This document shows positions 7,072 to 14,461 of a stretch of DNA of 35,219 nt, in pieces (positions within the stretch are counted from its first letter, which is position 1; each line of letters opens with the position of its first letter). The stretch is from assembly GCA_019239915.1 (NCBI GenBank), contig JAFAZF010000004.1, positions 1 to 35,219 on the forward strand, given 5' to 3'. The DNA is from Sphingomonadaceae bacterium (GTDB taxonomy: Bacteria; Pseudomonadota; Alphaproteobacteria; Sphingomonadales; Sphingomonadaceae). Both the position numbers and the translations under genes were made by a program. The notes below the pieces were generated by a model. It saw only the letters and a list, made by a program, of their open reading frames with translations, was not told the origin of the DNA and made no database searches.

Positions 7072-8045
7072 TGATGACCCCCACCTGGACCGAAGCGCTG
7101 GAAGCCTATCAGCGCGCGACCTCCATCTGCGAGGCGATCGATGCTGAGCAGCACGTGGAAGCATTCGATGAAGCGGCAAGGCGGCAGGGTGTCGTCATTG
7201 AGGCTGCGCTGCAAGCGCCTGCGCCTGATCTCGCCGCCGTCGCGACCAAGCTCCAGATCATGCACCGCGACGGCTATCAACATATGCTGGCGCAGGTGCT
7301 TGCAGATGTGGAGCGGCTGGCGGGCGGCCCTCCCTCCACTGCGACGGCGGAAGCGCCATGGGGATCGCGAGACGGCAAGGTCTACCGGCTGCCCGCCGCC
7401 TTCCCGGGCGTCAGCGACGCGGTGAAAGCCGCGTTTGCTGGCTATCGAGCGGCATATTTCGCGCGTGGTGATAATGCCGGCGAGGGCCTGAGCGCTGCGG
7501 CTGCAGCGATCGCGCAAATTCCCGTGCGCTCGCTCAGTGACCTCGCGGCCAAGGTCCTCATGGGCGCGTTAGAAAGCAGCCCGGGTCATCGCGGCGATCA
7601 GCTCGTCGTCGACCTGAACGCCATGTCGACGGATGGCGCGGCCGACATCCTTCTCGCCTGTGCCGACGATGCGCTTCGTCTTCGTGCCTCTGCGGAGGAC
7701 CCGAGGCTCGCCGAAGCCTTCGAGGCATATCGATCTGCGCTCTGGGCCCTGAAGGTCCCGATCGATGATCTGTCCGACGAAGCCGCCGCGCCGTTCTACG
7801 CGCAGATGGACCCGGCGGACGTGGCCATGAAGACGGTGCCCGCGATCACGACGGCTGGCGTGATCATGAAGCTTAAGCGCGTGTTCGTGGCGTTCGCGGG
7901 CGAGCAATGGTCGGACCACGCCGTGTTCGATGGGCGGCCGACCGACTTCGACACGCATGTGCAGAACAGCGACCTCTACCAAGAGATGTTCTGGCGCGCG
8001 ATCGAGGACCTCGAGCGCATCGCAGGATCCGAGGTGCGGTCATGA
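7071..8045 (+). CDS. Uncharacterised protein with three degenerate internal repeats
   Basis: Protein of about 324 residues. Three modules follow one another: one begins EALEAYQRA (residue ~7), one AAFAGYRAAYFARGD (~120) and one EAFEAYRSALWALKV (~218). Each has an E/G-A/G-Y-R/Q-x-A opening, a central helix-rich region such as APDLAAVATKLQIM, VRSLSDLAAKVLMG or VPAITTAGVIMKLK, and a closing LADVERLAG, ADDALRL or IEDLERIAG. Repeated helical proteins of this kind occur in alphaproteobacterial prophages and integrative elements with no known role. ATG 7071 and ATG 7074 are both possible; GGAGG at 7062-7066 fits 7074 slightly better. The stop overlaps the next ATG. Confidence 0.6.
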   Translation: MMTPTWTEALEAYQRATSICEAIDAEQHVEAFDEAARRQGVVIEAALQAPAPDLAAVATKLQIMHRDGYQHMLAQVLADVERLAGGPPSTATAEAPWGSRDGKVYRLPAAFPGVSDAVKAAFAGYRAAYFARGDNAGEGLSAAAAAIAQIPVRSLSDLAAKVLMGALESSPGHRGDQLVVDLNAMSTDGAADILLACADDALRLRASAEDPRLAEAFEAYRSALWALKVPIDDLSDEAAAPFYAQMDPADVAMKTVPAITTAGVIMKLKRVFVAFAGEQWSDHAVFDGRPTDFDTHVQNSDLYQEMFWRAIEDLERIAGSEVRS

Positions 8046-8317
8046 GCGTCAAACAGCGATGCCGCAACTGTCGCTACTGGGATGAGAACGGCGGCTTGGA
8101 AAACGCCGAATCCGCGATCGATGATCGCCATGGTGAGTGCGTTCGACACCCGCCAAAGGTGATTGGAGAGGTGTTCTCACGCATTGCCGCGCTCAGGGGC
8201 GTGGGATCTGGATTATCCTCGCCGGACATGGTCGATCGCGCGTCCGCGACGATCTACCCCGTCACGTTTGGCTGTATGCGCTGCGGCGAGTGGGTCGCAG
8301 CTCGACAGAAGGGGTGA
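8042..8317 (+). CDS. Cys-rich, probably zinc-binding phage-type protein
   Basis: Protein of 91 residues. It opens with a CxxC pair and aromatic residues (CRNCRYW), continues with GECVRHPPK, and ends with a second pair, FGCMRCGEW. The order C-x2-C-x-W / G-x-C-x-R-x-P-P / C-G-E-W is typical of small zinc-binding proteins found in phages and prophages, whose function is unknown. The start overlaps the previous stop (ATGA). Confidence 0.65.
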   Translation: MSVKQRCRNCRYWDENGGLENAESAIDDRHGECVRHPPKVIGEVFSRIAALRGVGSGLSSPDMVDRASATIYPVTFGCMRCGEWVAARQKG

Positions 8318-8320
8318 GAC

Positions 8321-8575
8321 ATGGCCTCTTCTATCGTCACGAAAGCGGCTTCAGCCGCACCCTTCGACCCGCGGCTGTGGCTACAGACATTCGTATCGAT
8401 CGGCGGCAGCTACGCTCTCACACCCGAGCCAGATCGGCGCATGTGGCTTTTCGTCGAGCGGTGCGATGCCGAAAACCTCGCGACCGTGATGGCGCAGATC
8501 GTTGGTCACAAGGATCGACAGGACGCGGTCAAGCTCGTCATCGAGCAACGCCAGCTTGGAACGATGCCAGCGTGA
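8321..8575 (+). CDS. Uncharacterised small protein
   Basis: Protein of 84 residues, with GAAGGGG just upstream of ATG 8321. The middle contains MWLFVERCDAENLATVMAQI and the end is helical and charged. It shares the E-R-C-D core and a 15-base identical stretch (8454-8468) with the gene at 6505. The next gene starts at a GTG overlapping its stop (GTGA). Confidence 0.55.
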   Translation: MASSIVTKAASAAPFDPRLWLQTFVSIGGSYALTPEPDRRMWLFVERCDAENLATVMAQIVGHKDRQDAVKLVIEQRQLGTMPA

Positions 8576-8946
8576 CGCAACCTCGTTTCTCCACTCGCCC
8601 CCGGCGCCGTCGTCGCCGGCCATGGTGTCGGCGCGATTCCCGCCCGCTGCCGCCCGCCGTCTCGGCGCTCCTGGCCGCAATCCCGAGCCTGCCTCGGCCC
8701 GTTCTATCACGGCTCACCATGGCGATGATCGATCGCATGGACGAGATGGATGGTGATTGCGACATCGAGGACGACGATCCTGCAGGCGATCCGCTCGACG
8801 CCGGCGAGTTCGAGGCAGGCAGCCATCCGAACGACGTGCTCGTCAAGACGCGGCCAATTTATGGCGTCGACCAGTCGCTCGGCCCCATCAACCAGGACGA
8901 CGCCTGGCAGGAGCATCGGCGCAACATCATGAAGCAGGCCGAATGA
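8572..8946 (+). CDS. Uncharacterised protein with basic head and acidic tail
   Basis: Protein of 124 residues. It starts at GTG 8572, coupled to the previous stop. The first 25 residues are Arg-rich (RFSTRPRRRRRRPW). A short helix follows (ALLAAIPSLPRPVLSRLTMA), then a strongly acidic stretch (DEMDGDCDIEDDDPAGD). The split charge suggests contact with nucleic acid or a basic partner; no family is recognised. Confidence 0.5.
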   Translation: MTQPRFSTRPRRRRRRPWCRRDSRPLPPAVSALLAAIPSLPRPVLSRLTMAMIDRMDEMDGDCDIEDDDPAGDPLDAGEFEAGSHPNDVLVKTRPIYGVDQSLGPINQDDAWQEHRRNIMKQAE

Positions 8947-9547
8947 GAAGATCGCCCTGAGTCCTGAACCCGAGCTTCCTCCGCATTCGTCCCAGCCTCG
9001 GCGTCGCTGCCGAGGTGACGCACCCCCGCGTCCTCGGCGCGTTCACCGCTTCCGCGAAAGTCTCGCCGTTTCGGAGGCGCACAGCGGCGCCGAATGGTGG
9101 CTCCAGACGTATCGGCGCGCATTCCCGCGGCTGGCGTCGGCCGTCTCGGTTCGCGAAGATGGCTGGGCCCAGCGCGCCGGCGTCGACCGCGTCCTGACGC
9201 TGGCGTGCGGCCGGGTATATACCGTCGACGAAAAGGTGCGCACGGAGGACTGGCCGGACGTGCTGTTAGAGCAATGGTCAGACGAGGCTCGGCGCTCGCC
9301 CGGCTGGGTGCAGAAGCCGCTCGCGTGCGACTTCATCGCTTACGCCTACGCGCCGTCCGGCGTCTGCTATCTGCTTCCCGTTGCGCCGCTCCAGCGAGCC
9401 TGGCGGCAGCACGGCCGGGATTGGATCAGGCGCTATGGGCAGGTGCGCGCGCAAAACGAGGGCTATGTGAGCGTTAGCGTGCCGGTCCCGCGCCCGGTGC
9501 TCATGTGGGCAATCGTCGACGCGATGATGGTCACGAGCGCCTCTTAA
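8943..9547 (+). pseudogene. PD-(D/E)XK nuclease-like phage protein with damaged start
   Basis: The coding frame runs from a stop at 8930-8932 to TAA at 9545-9547. Conserved-looking protein starts near base 9044 (HRFRESLAVSEAHSGAEWWL). It has a restriction-nuclease pattern: GVDRVLTLACGRVYTVDEKV, with an upstream Asp and then D-E-K. It continues to an aromatic core (LACDFIAYAYAPSGVCYLLP). No ATG, GTG or TTG lies in frame before GTG 9236, which would delete the catalytic motif. The expected coupled start, ATG 8943 overlapping the previous stop, is in another frame and stops after five codons. A one-base deletion or a two-base insertion near 8943-8960, or a non-standard start, would explain this. 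Confidence 0.55.
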
Positions 9548-9666
9548 TCGGCCGGAGGCACGGGCTCCCCGAGCGGCTCGGCCGGCGGCCCGTCCGGCGT
9601 GTCGGCGCCCGGCGGCGGGTTCTCGGGCATCTCAGGCGGTAGTTCGCTCGGTCTCGTTGCCATCAT
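9544..9666 (-). CDS. Tiny Pro-rich acidic protein
   Basis: Forty residues, starting MMATRPSELPPEMPENPPPG and ending in PVPPAD. GGAGG lies five bases before ATG 9666. About one third of the residues are proline. Similar short Pro-rich proteins are common in alphaproteobacteria with no known function. It overlaps the end of the convergent nuclease-like gene by four bases and follows the next small gene with one base between them. Confidence 0.6.
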   Translation of the reverse strand: MMATRPSELPPEMPENPPPGADTPDGPPAEPLGEPVPPAD

Positions 9667-9667
9667 C

Positions 9668-9832
9668 CTATCCTCCCGCAAAATTCCCGCCGCCATCTGG
9701 CTCGCCCTTTTCCTCGATCTCTTCAGATGCGTCAGCCTCCGGCTCGGGATCGGTCACGGTTTCCAGCAGCGTCGGCTTCGGCTCGTCCGCTGAGCCTCCG
9801 ATGTCGGCGTTCTCGTCGCGCGGCTTGGGCAT
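9668..9832 (-). CDS. Small acidic protein
   Basis: Fifty-four residues, with GGAGG six bases before ATG 9832. It is acidic and disordered-looking (ETVTDPEPEADASEEIEEKG) and ends GGGNFAGG. It forms a two-gene unit with the downstream Pro-rich protein. The family is not recognised. Confidence 0.5.
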   Translation of the reverse strand: MPKPRDENADIGGSADEPKPTLLETVTDPEPEADASEEIEEKGEPDGGGNFAGG

Positions 9833-9926
9833 GGCGCACCTCCGCCGCCCTAAACGCACAGCAATCGAAGCCGAGCCGCAATGATGCGACTTTGGGCACC
9901 TCGCGAAAGCCGTTATCGGAGAGTAG

Positions 9927-10229
9927 ATGCTATTCTTCGCGCTCTTGCTCGGCGGCGATGCCCCTTCGGCGCCGACCGCCGGCCCAGTGGCCGCAGCGAT
10001 GGCCACCTATGAGCAGGTTGCCCGGACCAGCCTCGCAAACGCGCCACAGGCTGCGATCCCGGTTTGCGCGGCCGTCTCCGCGGCGTCGCTTGAGCACGAT
10101 CCATCCGGCGTGCGGGCCATTGAGTCATATAAGGGGCCGGGCCACACGATATTGGGTCTCGAATGCCAGGGGTATCTGCACGGAGTCGTTGATGCGCTGT
10201 CGGCAGCCGGGCGCAGCGCCAAGCCATGA
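9927..10229 (+). CDS. Small exported protein, possibly Rap1a/Tai-like
   Basis: Protein of 100 residues. It opens with a short hydrophobic stretch that could be a signal peptide (MLFFALLLGGDAPSAPTAG). The end, ILGLECQGYLHGVVDALS, recalls the C-x-G-Y-x-x-G-V-x-D-A pattern of Rap1a/Tai-type immunity proteins, with two cysteines that could pair. Rap1a proteins neutralise a type VI effector in the periplasm; this protein is short and the match is weak. It starts at ATG 9927 with GGAGAG nearby. Its TGA overlaps the next ATG. Confidence 0.4.
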   Translation: MLFFALLLGGDAPSAPTAGPVAAAMATYEQVARTSLANAPQAAIPVCAAVSAASLEHDPSGVRAIESYKGPGHTILGLECQGYLHGVVDALSAAGRSAKP

Positions 10230-11014
10230 CAGCCCGCGGCGCCGACGTAAGCAATCGTCGATGCTATGATGTTAGCGGTATGAGCGAAGCAGCGAACGAC
10301 CGAAGCGCAATTGATCTCGTTGAGTTCGCGAAGGCATTACCTCCGGAGCATCGGGCTCTCGCCGGCGCGATCCTCGCGTTGCGCGACGCTCAATCGTCTA
10401 GGACAGACCTGCACGTCGCGTTCGATTTCGTGACGAGCCTTCGACAGATCCGCGAACCTGCGATGCAGGCTGGCGTCGGCAAACTTGCCGAAAACTGCGC
10501 TCTTGCGCTCATGTATGGCGCCATCGTTCTCTACACGCGCGCGACGAAATCGGAGTCCGATCACCGCCGGACGTTCGATCCGCGCTCGAAGTTCGACGAC
10601 GAAGAGAAAGCGGCGCACACGATAATCTGCGGCCTGCGAGATGACGCTGTGGCCCACTATGGGCCTGGCACGCCCTACGCTGGACCGTCGTGGCAGGCGG
10701 ACGGGGTTTTCGCTGTTCCGCCGGATGGCCAGATCATGACTGCCAGTCGGCGGCTGATGATCGTGCCCAGCATGATCGATCTGCTTGAAAAGCAGGTGCA
10801 TCGCGCGCTCATGATCGCGGACAGAGAAGTGCAGACCCGCAACGAGGCGGTGGCCAACACGCTGACTGCAGCCGGCTCTGAAGACGCTACGCTATGGCCG
10901 TTGGCACAGCGATTCCGGGTCGACCTGAAAGTGTTCCTGGAGAGCGAGGCGGCGGCCGAGGATGTCTTGTCGGGCTCGCGTCAGGGCTATCGGCGCGGGA
11001 CATCGCGGCATTGA
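10226..11014 (+). CDS. Uncharacterised helical protein with a HEPN-like R-x5-H motif
   Basis: Protein of up to 262 residues. It is predicted to be all-helical. The segment FDDEEKAAHTIICGLRDDAV is followed by AHYGPG, giving R-x5-H, the spacing used by HEPN ribonucleases (R-x4-6-H). The preceding helix (LMYGAIVLYTRATKSES) would pair with it in a four-helix bundle. HEPN proteins often act in toxin or abortive-infection systems; the call is inference from one motif and context. The start may be ATG 10226, coupled to the previous stop, or ATG 10280. It converges on the next gene with two bases between the stops. Confidence 0.45.
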   Translation: MTARGADVSNRRCYDVSGMSEAANDRSAIDLVEFAKALPPEHRALAGAILALRDAQSSRTDLHVAFDFVTSLRQIREPAMQAGVGKLAENCALALMYGAIVLYTRATKSESDHRRTFDPRSKFDDEEKAAHTIICGLRDDAVAHYGPGTPYAGPSWQADGVFAVPPDGQIMTASRRLMIVPSMIDLLEKQVHRALMIADREVQTRNEAVANTLTAAGSEDATLWPLAQRFRVDLKVFLESEAAAEDVLSGSRQGYRRGTSRH

Positions 11015-11016
11015 GA

Positions 11017-11781
11017 TCAGTGGAAGTCGATCGGGCGTTCGACTGCCGTCACGCTCTCGATCCACGCGGGTGGAATTGCGGCTTTCACCAGTACGTCCCA
11101 CCCCGAACGTTCCGGCGACTTCAATCCCTCAGCCTCCAGCATCTGATCAAGCATGGTTGGCGCCAGGCGCAGATCCCCGAACGTGCAACAGCCAAAGGCT
11201 GGAATGTTGAAGGTGACGATGGCCGGAGTGCCGATCGCTTGGATCGCCGCCTCGAGGCGCGGCGACGCTATGTAGGCGAGACGCTGGATGACCTCGCCCC
11301 CATAGTGAGCGAAGAATATCTCACAGCCGCCATCATGCAGAAGGGAGCGGATCGGGACACCCCATACCTGGTGCTGACGGTTCTGGAAGAACGGGTCTCG
11401 CGTATCGACATGAGCCACCGTCGAGTCGAAATCGTCAGCTGACGCGATTTGGCCAGCGGCTACCAAGGCCCGGCGCACGGTAGCGATTTGGGAGGTGAGA
11501 TCGAGCGGGCGAAGGCCGTCGTCCAAGATGGTCTGGAAGTCGAGAAGGCGGGTGGCATGGAAGACGCGCAAGCGAGCGCCCGCAAGCGCGTCGGCAATCA
11601 TCCACTCGGCCGCCCTCGAAGCCGGTGCTGGCGGCGGATCCTTGAACCAGCAGTCGCTCGATAGGTCGAAGGTCGTCCGCGCCGCTCGCTCAGATGCGAT
11701 CGCCGGCAGAACTGGCCTGAGACCCGTCACGAGGCGGTTCGGCCATGTTGACGGGTAGTCGAGATCGACAATCATGGGCAT
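11017..11781 (-). CDS. Uncharacterised protein with an ADP-ribosyltransferase-like opening
   Basis: Protein of 254 residues. Around residues 70-95 it reads RLRVFHATRLLDFQTILDDG followed by LRPL, which resembles the first motif of ADP-ribosyltransferases and KptA-like enzymes (x-Y/F-H-x-T...I-L-x-x-G-L). Later stretches EIFFAHYGGEVIQRLAYI and AIVTFNIPAFGCCTFGD could form the beta core. I cannot identify the catalytic Glu. It starts at ATG 11781; ATG 11775 is also possible. It lies 84 bases downstream of the AlbA_2 gene on the same strand, perhaps in one transcript. Confidence 0.45.
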   Translation of the reverse strand: MPMIVDLDYPSTWPNRLVTGLRPVLPAIASERAARTTFDLSSDCWFKDPPPAPASRAAEWMIADALAGARLRVFHATRLLDFQTILDDGLRPLDLTSQIATVRRALVAAGQIASADDFDSTVAHVDTRDPFFQNRQHQVWGVPIRSLLHDGGCEIFFAHYGGEVIQRLAYIASPRLEAAIQAIGTPAIVTFNIPAFGCCTFGDLRLAPTMLDQMLEAEGLKSPERSGWDVLVKAAIPPAWIESVTAVERPIDFH

Positions 11782-11865
11782 CAAGTAGGCTGCCGCTTCA
11801 CGTTCCGATCGCTCTTGATGAGTTGAGTATCGAAGTGCCGGCGCACCGGCGCGCGCATGCTGAAG

Positions 11866-13041
11866 CTAGGTCGGACGCCGCTCACCGAACAGAAGCCAGA
11901 AGGCTTTGAACACCGGTAGCAGCGTCTCGTTCGTGAACGTTTCGACAATCAGGTCCGGCAACCGGGCGAAGTCGCGCCAGGCCGGCTTCGTCGCATAGCC
12001 ATCGCCCGCGGTGAGCCGAAAACCTTCGGTACCGCTCACCGAACTCGAAACTACCCAAGGATCTTCAATTCCGAACGGAGCCAGCTTGGCTGCAATCGCG
12101 GTCCCCATGTCGAGCAGTCCCTCCTCGAAAGATTTGGGCCAGACGAGCTTCATCTCATCGCCGTGTAATCCCTGCCGAACACCGCCAACGGTCCACGCGG
12201 CATCCAAGCGGCCGGTTCGATGCGTCAGCGCGTAGGCTCGGACCGCGCCCTTGTCCGACGGTGGAGCGTGCACCAACGCCCCCTCTAAAGTTTCCATCCA
12301 GAAGACGCTGCCGCTTGGCTTGACAAACATGACGGCCTGCTCCGGCCGAATGTCTAAGTCTCGCCGCTCCCGGAAGAAAGTGACAGGCGATATCGACACG
12401 ATCGCTCTTGGAGCTGCCTCGATCGGGTAGGGCACATCTTTGCCGTCCGCGCCGGCAACGGCCTCCTCATGTAGGCTGCGGAAGCGCTTCGGTAGCGCGT
12501 CGCTTTCAGTGAAGGCGGAGCGCAACTCGTGCGTGTCCATCTCATATTTCCCCCGGCTATTGCGCGTGAAGAAGCGGCCGCTGTTCTTGAAGCGAATGCG
12601 GTGGGGCGCCGCGAAGCTGGCCGGAACGCGCATGACGATGACGCCGGTGGCACGAACCGGCACCCATCGTGTCTTGATGCCGTTGACCCTCGGCTCAAGC
12701 CCGTCTCGGCATATGTTCTCCAGTCGCAGAATGGCTGCATCGACGTCGCTGGCGCCTACTCCCGACACCTCGGAAGCAACGCCAGCATTGTCCAGGATGC
12801 CGAACAACAGATCGCCGCCCTGCGCATTCGCAAGGGAGCTCACGTCCGCTAGAAACTCTTTGACCTCGTCGTCCTTGCCGCCGGGCAGGTCGCGTTTGAA
12901 CTCCAGATCTCGCCCCTCACTCCTACCGGACGAGACGAGCTGGTCGATGTCGGCCTCGCTGATGGTCGGGAAAGCCGCCGAGATCATCGCGTTCGCATCC
13001 ACCGAGTTGATCGCTGCCGGGCACGGCGCAAGTCGGCGCAT
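11866..13041 (-). CDS. AlbA_2/Schlafen-type putative nucleic-acid-binding protein
   Basis: Protein of 391 residues. An AlbA_2 (Schlafen-like) domain spans about residues 35-180: EGRDLEFKRDLPGG, then FLADVSSLANAQGGDLLFGI and later FFTRNSRGKYEMDTHELRSA. The C-terminal 200 residues are unrecognised. AlbA_2 proteins include predicted ATP/nucleic-acid-binding regulators and nuclease-linked defence proteins. ATG 13041 gives the longest form; ATG 12987 (MISAAFPTIS) would start just ahead of the domain. It sits beside tRNA-Phe at the edge of the accessory block. Confidence 0.7.
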   Translation of the reverse strand: MRRLAPCPAAINSVDANAMISAAFPTISEADIDQLVSSGRSEGRDLEFKRDLPGGKDDEVKEFLADVSSLANAQGGDLLFGILDNAGVASEVSGVGASDVDAAILRLENICRDGLEPRVNGIKTRWVPVRATGVIVMRVPASFAAPHRIRFKNSGRFFTRNSRGKYEMDTHELRSAFTESDALPKRFRSLHEEAVAGADGKDVPYPIEAAPRAIVSISPVTFFRERRDLDIRPEQAVMFVKPSGSVFWMETLEGALVHAPPSDKGAVRAYALTHRTGRLDAAWTVGGVRQGLHGDEMKLVWPKSFEEGLLDMGTAIAAKLAPFGIEDPWVVSSSVSGTEGFRLTAGDGYATKPAWRDFARLPDLIVETFTNETLLPVFKAFWLLFGERRPT

Positions 13042-13178
13042 ACTGGAAGCGGCGATCGTTCGCCACTCTTCGCCCTTGTTCGCCGCTGACCGCGTGATCG
13101 TGTGGGATAGAGCGACGGAGCGAGATCAGATTACCGCGCGGTTTCTAACTTAAAATCAACGTCTTAGCTATCAAGGAA

Positions 13179-13254
13179 TGGTGCCCAGGGGCGGGATCGA
13201 ACCACCGACACCGTGATTTTCAGTCACGTGCTCTACCAACTGAGCTACCTGGGC
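13179..13254 (-). tRNA. tRNA-Phe (GAA)
   Basis: On the minus strand the sequence folds as a full tRNA. The acceptor stem is GCCCAGG with CCTGGGC, the D-arm is GCTCAGTTGGTAGAGC, the anticodon arm is CGTGA-CTGAAAA-TCACG with anticodon GAA, and the T-arm is GGTGG-TTCGATC-CCGCC. The discriminator is A and CCA is encoded (13179-13181). The 3' end faces the accessory block, the orientation expected of a tRNA used as an integration site. Confidence 0.97.
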
Positions 13255-13275
13255 ACGGGAGCGTTGGAGGGGCGC

Positions 13276-13488
13276 CTATAGAGGCGGCTCGGGCGTGCTG
13301 TCCAGCCTCGCGTCAGCGTTTTCGACGTCCTCCGGATCGGCCGCGCGATAGCCTTCGCCGAGCCAATTGAGCAGGTCGCGATCGCGGCAGCCGCGGCTGC
13401 AGAATGGGACATGCTCCGCCGCCGCCGGTGCGCCGCAGAGCGGGCAGAGCTCGCGGCGACAACGGTCAGGGGTGTTCGACGGCGACAT
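13276..13488 (-). CDS. yacG: YacG, DNA gyrase inhibitor-type zinc protein
   Basis: Seventy residues with the YacG zinc site C-x2-C...C-x3-C (LCPLCG at residues 14-19; FCSRGCRDRDLLNWLGEGYR from residue 29). YacG binds GyrB and blocks gyrase in E. coli. The length is usual for the family. It starts at ATG 13488 and overlaps the end of the RNase E/G-like gene by 23 bases, so it is translationally linked. It is the last gene of the infA-maf-RNase-yacG operon. Confidence 0.9.
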   Translation of the reverse strand: MSPSNTPDRCRRELCPLCGAPAAAEHVPFCSRGCRDRDLLNWLGEGYRAADPEDVENADARLDSTPEPPL

Positions 13489-14461
13489 AGCCAGCGGATA
13501 TGGCGAGGCTGGCCTCGGCGCGCAACATAACCGGCGCGCCGAGCGATCGCGCGAGCCGCTCCACCCATTCCGGCCGCGCCGTGATCCGGTCGACCAGCGT
13601 GGGCGCTGCGACGAGCGTGCGCGCACCGATGCCCCGGCTGTGCTCGGCGGCGCGCAACAAGGCTCGCGCCGCAGCGCCGGTCCGGTCGGCACGCAATTGC
13701 TCGGGGATAGACGGGCGCTCGCGCCGCCGCACGATCTGCAGGAAGCCGAAACCGTTGACCGCGGTGCGTTCGAAGGGCTGCGGCAGCACTGCGTCGAACG
13801 CGGCGGCGGCGGCCTGGCGATCGGCCTTGGAAGCTAGCGTCGGCAGATCGATGCCGATCGAGCCGCCGATCCCCAGCCTGCGGATCGCGCGTCCGGCTGC
13901 GCCGGCGCCGGCGATCGCGAGGGGCAGCGGCGCGAGCGCGCCATCGACGTCGAACAAGGCCATAGCGGGCGTCAGCGACAGGCGCAGTCGACCGCCGGCA
14001 AAGGCGATCTGCCCGCTCGCCGCTTCATCCAGCAACTCGGACCAGCCGGATTGCTCGAGCCGATCGGGATCGCCGGTTCGGAGCCGATGCACCGGTAAGC
14101 CGGTCGCGCCGATCCGTTCGAGCAGACGCGGTGCAGCCCGCGGCACCGCGTCATCGGTCGCGGGACGGGCGAGCGGGAGCTTCGGATTGCCCGGCTCCGG
14201 GATGGCTTCGCGTACGATCTCGACGAGGATGTGGCCGCCTTCGCCGATGCCGCGCGGGACCGGACTCACCAGAGCCTCGCCATCCTCCAGGCGAGCAAGT
14301 GCGCTCGATGGCGGGACTGGGGGGCCGAGCCGCGCGGCCATCACCGCGCCGACGAGCGGCGCCGTTTCGTCGAGCTCGATCGCGGCCTCGATGATCGTGC
14401 CGCCGTCGACGAGCGCGGCACGGTTTTCGCCGATGCCATCCTCGTAGAGCCACTCGGCCAT
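13466..14461 (-). CDS. Short RNase E/G family protein
   Basis: Protein of 331 residues related to the catalytic core of RNase E/G. Two acidic motifs that hold the active-site metal in RNase E are recognisable: MALFDVDG (D171, D173; RNase E has I-D-I-N) and GGSIGIDLPTL (D205; RNase E has G-G-x-x-x-I-D). The protein is much shorter than RNase G (about 490), with no clear zinc-link Cys pair and no clear S1 domain. Such short versions sit next to maf and yacG in sphingomonads. Its ATG overlaps the maf stop (TGATG). RNA cleavage is likely but not certain given the missing parts. Confidence 0.75.
   Translation of the reverse strand: MAEWLYEDGIGENRAALVDGGTIIEAAIELDETAPLVGAVMAARLGPPVPPSSALARLEDGEALVSPVPRGIGEGGHILVEIVREAIPEPGNPKLPLARPATDDAVPRAAPRLLERIGATGLPVHRLRTGDPDRLEQSGWSELLDEAASGQIAFAGGRLRLSLTPAMALFDVDGALAPLPLAIAGAGAAGRAIRRLGIGGSIGIDLPTLASKADRQAAAAAFDAVLPQPFERTAVNGFGFLQIVRRRERPSIPEQLRADRTGAAARALLRAAEHSRGIGARTLVAAPTLVDRITARPEWVERLARSLGAPVMLRAEASLAISAGYVAVEHP

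Noticed and set aside
9236-9547. GTG 9236 as the true start of the nuclease-like gene
   Set aside because: It would remove VDEK and the upstream Asp as well as a conserved-looking stretch coded from 9044, all in the same frame.
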